9,642 bases of DNA. It comes from Gammaproteobacteria bacterium. GTDB taxonomy: Bacteria > Pseudomonadota > Gammaproteobacteria > Pseudomonadales > Azotimanducaceae. Each line of letters opens with the position of its first letter. Within the stretch, counting starts at the first letter, position 1. Below, one piece after another: positions 1 through 6,360 of this stretch. A model generated the notes under the pieces. That model was not told the origin of the DNA, did no database searches, and was given only the letters and a program-made list of their open reading frames with translations. The stretch lies in the NCBI GenBank assembly GCA_002725095.1, contig PBQQ01000052.1, positions 4,200-13,841 of the forward strand, written 5' to 3'. Both the position numbers and the translations under genes were made by a program.

Positions 1-1482
1 ACCGGCGAAGCTGGTCATAGCCTCCTCCAGGGCGCGCAAAGTTTCGACATCTAGGTCGTTTGTTGGCTCGTCCAGCAACAAAACGTTTGCGCCTTTGCGT
101 AAGAGTTTTGCTAGGTGCACGCGATTGCGCTCACCGCCAGACAATGTGCCCACCTGCTTTTGTTGATCGGCCCCCTTAAAATTAAAGCGGCCAACGTAAG
201 CGCGGCTCGGAATCTCGTGCTTACCGATTCGCATGATGTCCTGATTATTCGACACCTCCTCCCAAACAGTTTTATCTGCGGCAAGGTCGTCGCGACTTTG
301 GTCAACATAGGCCATATCTACGGTGGAGCCGATATCTATCGTGCCCGCATCAGGCGTTTCAACGCCGGTGAGCATCTTGAAAAAGGTCGATTTGCCGGCC
401 CCGTTTCCACCAATAATGCCGACGATGGCGCCCCGCGGAATGATGGCGCTGAAATTGTCGATTAACATGCGGTCATTGAAACTTTTACTTAGACCATTGA
501 TTTCTATGACCTTTTCGCCCAATCGCTCGCCGGTCGGAATGAACAACTCAGTGGTGTCGTTGCGCGCCTCGGTTTGCTCGGCGACTAATTCGTCAAAGCG
601 CGCCAGTCGCGACTTACTTTTTGCTTGGCGGGCCTTTGGATTAGACCGCACCCATTCTAATTCTGCTTTGATGGTTTTCTGGCGAGCCTCCTCTTGAGAC
701 GCCTCGCTATCAAGCCGCTGTTCTTTAGCTTCTAACCAGGTGGTGTAGTTGCCTTCGTAGGGAATGCCGCGGCCACGATCCAGTTCCAGAATCCACCCCG
801 CAACGTTGTCGAGGAAGTAACGGTCGTGCGTAACGGCAACCACGGTGCCCGAGTATTCGTCGAGGAATCTTTCCAACCAGGACACGCTAGCGGCATCGAG
901 GTGGTTTGTCGGTTCATCCAGCAGCAGCATGTCGGGTTTTGATAATAATAGAGCGCACAACGCGACTCGCCGTCGTTCGCCACCGGATAGGGTGTTAACC
1001 GGTGTTTCCCAAGGCGGAAGCCGCAGCGCATCGGCGGCAATGTCCAAAGTACGGTCGATTTCCCAGCCGTCCACCGCGTCAATCTGCATAGACAGATCAC
1101 CTTGCCGCTCGAGCAATTCGGCCATGGTGTCGTCGTCCATGGGTTCGGCAAAGCGGTCCGAGATGCTATTGTATTCATTGAGAATCGCCATGGTCTCAGC
1201 TACGCCCAGTTCAACGTTGGCGCGCACGTCTAACGCGTCGTCCAAGGATGGTTCTTGGGGCAGATAGCCAATGCGTATGTCCTTTTGTGGTCGGGCCTCG
1301 CCTTCTATTTCTGTATCCACTCCGGCCATGATGCGCAGCAAACTGGATTTACCAGAGCCGTTGAGTCCGAGTACACCAATTTTGGCTCCCGGAAAAAACG
1401 ACAGATGGATGTTTTGCAAAATGGTGCGTTGTCCTGGCACCGTCTTGGTGACCCCTTGCATCGTGTAGACGTATTGCGCCAT
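1..1482 (-). CDS. ettA: Energy-dependent translational throttle protein EttA (ABC-F ATPase), C-terminus cut by window edge
   Basis: EttA is a cytoplasmic ABC-F protein that binds the ribosomal E site and gates the first elongation steps according to the ATP/ADP ratio (known for the E. coli family). The visible 494 residues run without a break from the ATG at 1480-1482; E. coli EttA has 555, so about 60 C-terminal residues lie outside. Two nucleotide-binding domains are seen: Walker A GLNGSGKSS at residues 39-47, signature LSGGER 165-170, Walker B LLLDEP with catalytic Glu190 and TNHLD; then Walker A GGNGAGKST 358-366, LSGGER 447-452, LLLDEP with Glu472 and TNDLD. The residues between about 95 and 140 fit the EttA arm, and the basic linker near 255-300 (LEWVRSNPKARQAKSK) is typical. 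The second Walker A has Gly where E. coli has Pro. A good ribosome-binding site (GAGGAT, 6 bases before the start) supports the start. It is divergent from glyA. Confidence 0.96.
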   Translation of the reverse strand, partial: MAQYVYTMQGVTKTVPGQRTILQNIHLSFFPGAKIGVLGLNGSGKSSLLRIMAGVDTEIEGEARPQKDIRIGYLPQEPSLDDALDVRANVELGVAETMAILNEYNSISDRFAEPMDDDTMAELLERQGDLSMQIDAVDGWEIDRTLDIAADALRLPPWETPVNTLSGGERRRVALCALLLSKPDMLLLDEPTNHLDAASVSWLERFLDEYSGTVVAVTHDRYFLDNVAGWILELDRGRGIPYEGNYTTWLEAKEQRLDSEASQEEARQKTIKAELEWVRSNPKARQAKSKSRLARFDELVAEQTEARNDTTELFIPTGERLGEKVIEINGLSKSFNDRMLIDNFSAIIPRGAIVGIIGGNGAGKSTFFKMLTGVETPDAGTIDIGSTVDMAYVDQSRDDLAADKTVWEEVSNNQDIMRIGKHEIPSRAYVGRFNFKGADQQKQVGTLSGGERNRVHLAKLLRKGANVLLLDEPTNDLDVETLRALEEAMTSFAG

Positions 1483-1486
1483 GTTG

Positions 1487-1492
1487 ATCCTC
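1487..1492 (-). promoter_or_regulatory. Ribosome-binding site of ettA
   Basis: On the minus strand the bases read GAGGAT, close to the Shine-Dalgarno consensus, about 6 bases before the ettA ATG. It is the clearest ribosome-binding site in the window. Confidence 0.7.
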
Positions 1493-1519
1493 AGAATTAG
1501 CTGAAAAATAAAGTCGCGC

Positions 1520-1548
1520 AGTATACGAACATCTGACCGAGTCGTCTT
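1520..1548 (-). promoter_or_regulatory. Candidate sigma-70 promoter of ettA
   Basis: Read on the minus strand, a -10 box TATACT (plus coordinates 1520-1525, 5 of 6 consensus bases) is preceded after exactly 17 bases by AAGACG (1543-1548), a weak -35 that keeps only the GAC core. Directly upstream lies an A/T-rich tract (TTTTTAAAAA at 1547-1556 and ATATC), which could act like an UP element and offset the poor -35. Transcription would begin near 1513, giving a leader of about 30 bases that contains the GAGGAT ribosome-binding site. This is inferred from sequence pattern only. Confidence 0.5.
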
Positions 1549-1642
1549 TTTAAAAATATCATTGGACTTAGCCGAGTTGGACTTGAATGGGATTGTTGCT
1601 GACAGCGTGATTCTTTCAGAGCCTTCGCAGAGCGCTTTGAGC

Positions 1643-1648
1643 TACAAT
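1643..1648 (+). promoter_or_regulatory. Possible -10 box for the glyA operon
   Basis: TACAAT matches the sigma-70 -10 consensus at 5 of 6 bases and would place the transcript start near 1655, about 32 bases before the glyA ATG. No good -35 box lies 16-18 bases upstream, and no extended TG motif precedes it, so it would need an activator or is a chance match. No PurR-like operator, the usual glyA control site in E. coli, was recognised nearby. Confidence 0.3.
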
Positions 1649-1686
1649 GCAGAACTTGTTAAGTAACCCGAATCGGTGGTCCGATC

Positions 1687-2946
1687 ATGTTTGTAGGCAA
1701 TGAATCAATTGCAGGTTTTGATGATGAAATGGCCCAGGCCATTGCGGCGGAGACGCTTCGGCAAGAGCAGCATATTGAATTGATCGCGTCGGAAAACTAC
1801 GCGAGTCCCCGGGTCATGCAAGCTCAGGGCGGCGTGTTAACCAACAAATACGCTGAAGGCTATCCGCACAAACGCTACTACGGTGGCTGCGAATACGTGG
1901 ATCAGGTCGAGGTTATGGCTATTGAGCGTGCTAAACAGCTGTTTGGCGCCGATTACGCGAATGTACAACCCCATTCTGGTTCTCAGGCCAATGCAGCGGT
2001 ATATCTGGGCTTGCTAGAGGGCGGCGATACGGTGCTGGGCATGAGCTTAGCCGACGGCGGGCACCTTACGCATGGCGCGGGCGTTAATTTTTCTGGCAAG
2101 TTGTATAACGCTGTGCAATACGGCATCAGCGCTGACACCGGTGCGGTGGATTATGACGAAGTCGCTCGTCTGGCACAGGAACACAAACCGAAATTGTTAC
2201 TGGCGGGTTTTTCTGCGTACTCTCGAGTGTTGGACTGGCAGCGATTTCGTGACATCGCAGACTCGGTAGGGGCTTACTTACTGGTAGACATGGCGCATGT
2301 CGCGGGTTTGGTGGCGGCGGGAGAATACCCAAACCCGGTTCCCTTTGCAGATGTAGTTACATCCACCACGCATAAAACGTTAGGCGGCCCGCGTGGCGGA
2401 ATTATCCTTGCGCGCTCGAATCCGGATATTGAAAAGAAATTGAACTCGGCACTGTTCCCCGGCAGCCAAGGTGGGCCTTTAATGCACGTGATTGCGGCTA
2501 AGGCGATTTGCTTTAAAGAAGCCATGCAGCCGGATTTCAAGAGTTATCAGGCGCAAACGTTAGCGAACGCGCGCACAATCGCAGCGGGTTTGATTGGTCG
2601 GGGTTACTCCGTGGTCTCCGGTGGGACCGATAATCACCTATTGTTATTGGACTTGGTCGATAAAGACATTACTGGAAAAGCGGCGGATGCTGCTTTAGGG
2701 CGCGCTAATATTACGGTCAACAAAAATGCGGTACCTAATGATCCGCGCTCGCCATTCGTAACCAGTGGCGTGCGGATTGGTTCTCCGGCGGTAACACGAC
2801 GCGGGTTCAAAGAAGCGGAATGCGAAGTCATGACCGATTGGATCTGCGATGTGCTTGATGATATCGACAATGAAGACAACATAGTCAGTGTTCGTCAGCA
2901 GGTACTCGACTTGTGCGCGCGGTTTCCCGTATACCCAAGTTCATGA
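1687..2946 (+). CDS. glyA: Serine hydroxymethyltransferase
   Basis: This pyridoxal-phosphate enzyme of the cytoplasm interconverts serine plus tetrahydrofolate with glycine plus 5,10-methylene-tetrahydrofolate, the main one-carbon source for purine, thymidylate and methionine synthesis. At 419 residues it matches the usual bacterial length (E. coli 417). Family motifs are intact: HIELIASENY at 29-38, LTNKYAEGYP 51-60, KRYYGGCEYVD 62-72, DMAHVAGLVAAG 201-212, and TSTTHKTLGGPRGG with the cofactor-binding Lys at 230. The C-terminal domain carries VTSGVRIGSPAVTRRG at 358-373. The ATG at 1687 begins with MFVGN like relatives and has a modest GGTGG ribosome-binding site 7 bases upstream. It leads the plus-strand run and is followed after 10 bases by nrdR. 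Confidence 0.98.
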   Translation: MFVGNESIAGFDDEMAQAIAAETLRQEQHIELIASENYASPRVMQAQGGVLTNKYAEGYPHKRYYGGCEYVDQVEVMAIERAKQLFGADYANVQPHSGSQANAAVYLGLLEGGDTVLGMSLADGGHLTHGAGVNFSGKLYNAVQYGISADTGAVDYDEVARLAQEHKPKLLLAGFSAYSRVLDWQRFRDIADSVGAYLLVDMAHVAGLVAAGEYPNPVPFADVVTSTTHKTLGGPRGGIILARSNPDIEKKLNSALFPGSQGGPLMHVIAAKAICFKEAMQPDFKSYQAQTLANARTIAAGLIGRGYSVVSGGTDNHLLLLDLVDKDITGKAADAALGRANITVNKNAVPNDPRSPFVTSGVRIGSPAVTRRGFKEAECEVMTDWICDVLDDIDNEDNIVSVRQQVLDLCARFPVYPSS

Positions 2947-2956
2947 ATTAGCGCTT

Positions 2957-3418
2957 ATGCATTGCCCTTTCTGCCATGCTGACGACACTAAAGTGATTGA
3001 TTCGCGTTTGGTGGCAGAGGGGGACGCTGTGCGTCGACGACGCGAGTGCCAAAAGTGCGGTGAGCGCTACACCACATTTGAAACGGCAGAGCTGACCATG
3101 CCTAGGTTGATAAAGCGCGACGGCACGCGCGAGCCCTTCGATGAAGAAAAATTGCGCTACGGACTCGCGAAAGCTCTAGAGAAGCGACCGGTCAGTGAAG
3201 ACCAGATTGAAAGCGCCATGACCCACATAAAGCATCGGCTGCGGTCGACTGGCGAAAGGGAACTGCCGGCTATGCGCGTTGGCGAGGAAGTTATGCAAGA
3301 GCTCCGGGCATTGGACCCAGTGGCGTATGTGCGATTTGCCTCGGTTTACAGAGACTTTCAAGACGTCAGCGAATTTGCCGACGAAATACAGAAACTCAGC
3401 CGTATCGACGGCAGCTAG
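2957..3418 (+). CDS. nrdR: Transcriptional repressor NrdR
   Basis: NrdR is a nucleotide-sensing repressor that binds paired NrdR boxes before ribonucleotide reductase operons; it reads the dATP/ATP balance through an ATP-cone. The 153-residue protein (E. coli 149) starts MHCPFC, giving a four-cysteine zinc ribbon at Cys3, Cys6, Cys31 and Cys34, with the conserved basic stretch VRRRRECQKCGERYTTFE in between. The ATP-cone follows from about residue 49 (VIKRDG-like LIKRDGTREPF) to about 139, including VAYVRFASVYRDF. I chose the ATG at 2957 because it puts the first zinc pair at the N-terminus as in relatives; the same frame is open further upstream from a GTG at 2888, but that would overlap glyA by about 20 codons that are not part of the family. 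No strong ribosome-binding site is seen, so coupling to glyA translation is likely. No ribonucleotide reductase gene or target box was found here. Confidence 0.97.
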   Translation: MHCPFCHADDTKVIDSRLVAEGDAVRRRRECQKCGERYTTFETAELTMPRLIKRDGTREPFDEEKLRYGLAKALEKRPVSEDQIESAMTHIKHRLRSTGERELPAMRVGEEVMQELRALDPVAYVRFASVYRDFQDVSEFADEIQKLSRIDGS

Positions 3419-3419
3419 G

Positions 3420-4493
3420 ATGTTTGTTTCAGACCGAATTTTTCTTGAGGCCTGTGTTGAGTTGGCAGCTCAGGGCCGAATGACCTGTGCGCCGAATCCG
3501 CCGGTGGGTTGCATCATCTGGCGCGATGGCAATGTGCTCGGTCGGGGTTTTCATCAGCGCGCGGGTTCTGGTCATGCTGAAGTCAATGCGCTACGTAATA
3601 TCGAAGATGGCGCGCATAACGCAACAGTCTTTGTGTCGCTAGAGCCGTGTTCGTTTGTTGGTCGCACTCCGGCTTGCGCGCAAACGCTCATTGACGCCGG
3701 CGTGGCTCGGGTGGTTGTCGCGGCGGTTGATCCTAACCCCAACGTTGCAGGCAGCGGCATCCGCATGTTGCGAGAAGCTGGCATTGCGGTAGATGTTTTG
3801 GAATTAGCCAGTGCTAAAGAGTTGATACAGGGGTTCACCCGGCGTATTTCCCAGCAGCGACCCTGGGTTCGAATTAAAACCGCAACCAGTCTGGATGGAT
3901 CCGTCGCCTTGGCAAACGGCGCGAGTCAATGGATTACCGGCAGCGCCGCCCGCGCGGATGTTCAGTATTGGCGCGCACGCAGCGACGCTATTGTTACCGG
4001 CGTTGGATCAGTGATTGCTGACAATCCCGCGCTCACTGTCCGAGACCCAGCGTACGCGCACGCCCAGGCGCCGTTGCGGGTGATTCTGGACAGCTATGGC
4101 CGTACCCCGAGCAATGCCCAAGTTTTACAGGGCCAAGCCGCGACCCTTCTAGTGCATCAGCAGGGCTACGGCGATGTCGGGTTGGCGCACAGTGCGCATG
4201 TTAAGCAGGTGCATTTAACAGATGGGCCGCGAGACTTACATGGAGTATTAGCGGAACTTGCCCAACAAGGCTGCAATGAAGTGCTTATAGAGGCTGGGCC
4301 GACGCTAGTAGGCAGTATTGTTAAAGCTGGGCTTTGGGATGAATGGATAGCCTATGTGGCACCCAAAATTCTGGGCACCGACAGCCAATCTGTGGCCGAT
4401 TTGATCGTGACGCATTTACCTGACGCCCATCAGGCTCGGCTGGTGGATACTGTGCAGATCGGCGACGATCTGCGGCTAACCCTCAGACGATAG
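3420..4493 (+). CDS. ribD: Bifunctional riboflavin deaminase/reductase RibD
   Basis: RibD performs two successive steps of riboflavin synthesis: zinc-dependent deamination of the pyrimidine intermediate, then NADPH-dependent reduction of the ribosyl side chain. The 357 residues (E. coli 367) hold an N-terminal cytidine-deaminase-type domain, about 1-145, with HAE at 52-54 (zinc His52, catalytic Glu54) and zinc cysteines Cys77 and Cys86 in LEPCSFVGRTPAC, and a C-terminal reductase domain with KTATSLDG 153-160, SQWITG 169-174, ADNPALTVR 200-208 and IEAGPTLVGS 290-299. Where E. coli and B. subtilis have CSHxG, this protein has CSFVG, losing a conserved His. The start at 3420 follows the nrdR stop after one base (TAGGATG), so translation is probably coupled; the frame is open upstream but the extra residues lie inside nrdR and do not fit the family. 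Next is nusB, without the usual ribE/ribBA/ribH. Confidence 0.96.
   Translation: MFVSDRIFLEACVELAAQGRMTCAPNPPVGCIIWRDGNVLGRGFHQRAGSGHAEVNALRNIEDGAHNATVFVSLEPCSFVGRTPACAQTLIDAGVARVVVAAVDPNPNVAGSGIRMLREAGIAVDVLELASAKELIQGFTRRISQQRPWVRIKTATSLDGSVALANGASQWITGSAARADVQYWRARSDAIVTGVGSVIADNPALTVRDPAYAHAQAPLRVILDSYGRTPSNAQVLQGQAATLLVHQQGYGDVGLAHSAHVKQVHLTDGPRDLHGVLAELAQQGCNEVLIEAGPTLVGSIVKAGLWDEWIAYVAPKILGTDSQSVADLIVTHLPDAHQARLVDTVQIGDDLRLTLRR
4454..4473 (+). other. Perfect hairpin at the 3' end of ribD
   Basis: GCAGATCG (4454-4461) and CGATCTGC (4466-4473) are exact inverted repeats around the four-base loop GCGA, which in RNA is a stable GNRA tetraloop; a U-G pair could add a ninth step. It lies in ribD codons for VQIGDDL, 29 bases before the nusB ATG. 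No T-run follows, so it is not a standard intrinsic terminator. It may protect or cleave-separate transcript parts, or affect nusB translation, or may be a chance product of codon choice. Confidence 0.45.
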
Positions 4494-4502
4494 GCCTCGA
4501 CA

Positions 4503-4967
4503 ATGACCGAAACTATATCTAAACCTAATATATGGGCGCGTCGTAAGGCCCGTCGTGCGCTTGTTCAGGCGGCCTATCAATGGCAGTTTGCTAACGCCGA
4601 CTTAGCACAATTGCATAAAGAATTCGCTGAGCGCGCCCTAGACAAAGCTGATGACGCGTTCTTCTTGGACATCTTGGCCCACATGATCAACCGCAGTGAT
4701 GAGTTAGATCAGTTGCTGACACCCCTCTTGGACCGACCGATGGAGCAACTCGACATGGTGGAGCGCGGCGTCTTGCGCTTGGCTGCTGTGGAGCTGTCCG
4801 AGCGTATCGATATTCCTTATCGAGTAGTGATTGACGAATACGTTGAGTTGACCAAAGTCTTTGGTTCGGCAGACGCGCATAAATTTATTAACGGTGTGCT
4901 CGACAAACTCTCTGCTCAGAAACGTCAGGTAGAAGTAGCCGCTTGGCATGGGCAACGGCGTGAATGA
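4503..4967 (+). CDS. nusB: Transcription antitermination factor NusB
   Basis: NusB pairs with NusE (ribosomal protein S10) and binds the boxA RNA of rRNA operons, allowing RNA polymerase to resist Rho-dependent termination. The 154-residue, mostly helical protein (E. coli 139) shows the N-terminal RNA-binding region with RRKARRALVQAAYQW at 13-27, the central VERGVLRLAAVELSERIDIPY at about 86-106, and the strongly conserved KFINGVLDK at 127-135. A tail of about 15 residues beyond the usual end overlaps thiL. The start at 4503 has an AGG 8 bases upstream that is embedded in the ribD stop region, nine bases after that stop. In relatives nusB follows ribE or ribH; here it directly follows ribD. 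Confidence 0.97.
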   Translation: MTETISKPNIWARRKARRALVQAAYQWQFANADLAQLHKEFAERALDKADDAFFLDILAHMINRSDELDQLLTPLLDRPMEQLDMVERGVLRLAAVELSERIDIPYRVVIDEYVELTKVFGSADAHKFINGVLDKLSAQKRQVEVAAWHGQRRE

Positions 4968-5862
4968 ATTCGGGCTGATTGAGAGCATTAGCCAAGTGCT
5001 GGGTGCTAGCGCCACCGCGCCATGGATACAGGTTGGGATCGGTGATGACGCCGCGGTGATACAAATGCGTTCTGGTTTTGACGCGGTGGCTTCGATCGAC
5101 ACGCTCGTGGCAGATGTGCATTTTCCGCAATCCGCACCGGCAGAACTTATTGGCTATAGAGCGCTTATGGTGAGCCTATCGGATCTTGCTGCCATGGCGG
5201 CATTACCTCGTTATGCCTTGGTGGCGCTAACATTGCCGGAGCTTGGAGACGAAATCAGTGCGCAATGGGTGCAGCGGCTTGCTCAGGGCATGGCTGTGGC
5301 AGCTAAAGAGACTAACGTCGCCGTGTGTGGTGGCAATTTAAGTCGAGGCGCTTTATCCATTAGTGTTAGCGTGCATGGGGAAGTAGAGCAGGGGCAGGCT
5401 AAGTTGCGCAGTTCCGGAAAACCTGGCGAGCGTCTATTTGTCACAGGTGCTTTAGGCAGTGCCGCGGCTTGTCTGCGACAGCAGCAGCACCTGCCCGCAG
5501 TGGCTGATGCGTTGTCTGACATGCAGCGAGCGTACTATCGGCCCCAAGCGCGCTTTGATTGTCGAAGTGACATCAAGGCGGCCAGTTGTGCTATCGATAT
5601 TTCTGATGGATTACTACAAGATTTAAACCATGTTCTCCAAGCCAGCGGCTGCGGTGCAGATTTGCAGGCGGATGCGATACCCCTCGGTATTGGTGCAACA
5701 CTTGAAGACGCGCTGCACGGTGGTGACGATTACCAAATATTATTTGCCAGTGCCGAACACGTAGCAGCGGGTCTATGTATTGGCGAATTGTCCAGCGCAC
5801 CAGGGATACGTCTTGACGGTAAGGACATTGAGACTCGTGGCTACCAACACTTCAGCACTTAA
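4948..5862 (+). CDS. thiL: Thiamine-monophosphate kinase
   Basis: ThiL uses ATP to phosphorylate thiamine monophosphate to thiamine diphosphate, the last step to the active cofactor; it belongs to the PurM/AIR-synthase-like superfamily. The 304-residue protein (E. coli 325) has EFGLIESI near the N-terminus, the ATP/metal motif GIGDDAAV at 30-37, SIDTLVADVHF 49-59, SLSDLAAMAA 76-85, a GGNLSRG motif at 128-134, AIDISDGLLQDL 215-226 and the late GGDDYQILF 258-266. E. coli has Asp in GGDTTRG where this protein has Asn130. The ATG at 4948 lies inside the end of nusB, a 20-base overlap typical of this gene pair; a GTG at 4960 is a possible alternative start that would remove four residues. The 3' end overlaps pgpA. 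No thiamine riboswitch is visible. Confidence 0.96.
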   Translation: MGNGVNEFGLIESISQVLGASATAPWIQVGIGDDAAVIQMRSGFDAVASIDTLVADVHFPQSAPAELIGYRALMVSLSDLAAMAALPRYALVALTLPELGDEISAQWVQRLAQGMAVAAKETNVAVCGGNLSRGALSISVSVHGEVEQGQAKLRSSGKPGERLFVTGALGSAAACLRQQQHLPAVADALSDMQRAYYRPQARFDCRSDIKAASCAIDISDGLLQDLNHVLQASGCGADLQADAIPLGIGATLEDALHGGDDYQILFASAEHVAAGLCIGELSSAPGIRLDGKDIETRGYQHFST

Positions 5863-6325
5863 CTTTAGGAACCTATGGCGGCCATCAGTGTTCTGGCTGA
5901 CCTTTGGTGGTACCGGATTGGTGCGTCCAGCACCTGGAACTTGGGGTTCACTGGCGGCGCTGGCGGTCTGGTGGTGGGGCTTAAGCGCCTTACCCGTGCT
6001 CGTCCAGATCGCCATAGCGGTGGCCTATGGCTTGGTGAGTTGGTGGGTTTGTGCTGGGTTTCTGCGGCGCTCGAAGTTGCACGACGAACCGCAGATAGTC
6101 GCTGACGAGGTTGCGGGCTTGTGGCTGGCGTTAGCCTTGGTGCCGGCGGTGTGGTGGGTTGCGGGCTTGGTGTTTGTGCTATTCCGGTTATTGGATATAG
6201 CCAAACCGGGTCCAATCGGGTGGTGTGATCGAGCGCTAAAGGGTGGTCTCGGTGTGATGGCGGACGATGTCCTTGCAGGTCTGGCCGCGGGTCTAATCGG
6301 CGCAGTCGTTGTGGGGTTACTGTAG
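5837..6325 (+). CDS. pgpA: Phosphatidylglycerophosphatase A
   Basis: PgpA removes the phosphate from phosphatidylglycerol phosphate in the inner membrane, giving phosphatidylglycerol. The 162-residue protein (E. coli 172) has several hydrophobic stretches (about 40-75 and 94-118, plus 145-162) and the family motifs: PAPGTWGSLAA at 31-41, VADEVAGLW 88-96 with the Asp-Glu pair 90-91, FRLLDIAKPGPIGWCDR 116-132, and GGLGVMADDVLAG 136-148 with Asp143-Asp144. The usual KPWPI is KPGPI and HGG is KGG. No ATG fits: the in-frame choices are a TTG at 5780 and a GTG at 5837. I prefer the GTG because the family begins close to the NLWRPSVFWLTFG segment; an AAGGA lies 11 bases upstream, a little far. It overlaps thiL by 26 bases. 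It meets ispA head-on, 35 bases apart. Confidence 0.9.
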   Translation: MATNTSALNFRNLWRPSVFWLTFGGTGLVRPAPGTWGSLAALAVWWWGLSALPVLVQIAIAVAYGLVSWWVCAGFLRRSKLHDEPQIVADEVAGLWLALALVPAVWWVAGLVFVLFRLLDIAKPGPIGWCDRALKGGLGVMADDVLAGLAAGLIGAVVVGLL

Positions 6326-6360
6326 CGTCGGGTGTCGGCGGCGCAGATAAACGGCCAGCT
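6326..6360. other. Short convergent gap between pgpA and ispA
   Basis: Only 35 bases separate the stop codons of pgpA (plus) and ispA (minus). I see no hairpin followed by a T-run in either direction, so no intrinsic terminator can be assigned; termination may be Rho-dependent or transcripts may overlap. Confidence 0.6.

Larger units (their letters stand above)
1483..1686. other. Divergent ettA-glyA intergenic region
   Basis: This 204-base region must hold the start signals for both outward-facing transcription units. It is the only gap in the window longer than about 55 bases. It contains the ettA promoter candidate, a weak glyA promoter candidate, an exact direct repeat TTGGACTT (1562-1569 and 1577-1584, 15 bases apart) and an A/T palindrome at 1547-1556. 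I see no riboswitch, tRNA, terminator hairpin or convincing small gene in it. Confidence 0.7.

Noticed and set aside
399..411. Pro-to-Gly change in the second Walker A of EttA as a loss of ATPase function
   Set aside because: All contacting residues (GxxGxGKST) and the catalytic Glu are intact, and this position tolerates change in ABC proteins.
845..1267. Plus-strand open frame of 140 codons opposite ettA
   Set aside because: It is the antisense shadow of a well-conserved ABC-F coding region; its translation shows no domain and no ribosome-binding site.
1543..1557. T-run before A-run (CTTTTTAAAAAT) as an intrinsic terminator
   Set aside because: No GC-rich hairpin precedes it in either direction; it fits an A/T-rich element upstream of the ettA promoter better.
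1647..1703. Short open frame (18 codons) overlapping the glyA start as a possible leader peptide
   Set aside because: No ribosome-binding site, and if TACAAT at 1643-1648 is the -10 box its start would not be transcribed.
2888..2956. N-terminal extension of NrdR from a GTG inside glyA
   Set aside because: The added residues are not part of the NrdR family, which begins with the zinc-ribbon MHCPFC at 2957.
3279..3419. N-terminal extension of RibD inside nrdR
   Set aside because: The extra 47 residues lie in the nrdR coding region in another frame and do not match RibD.
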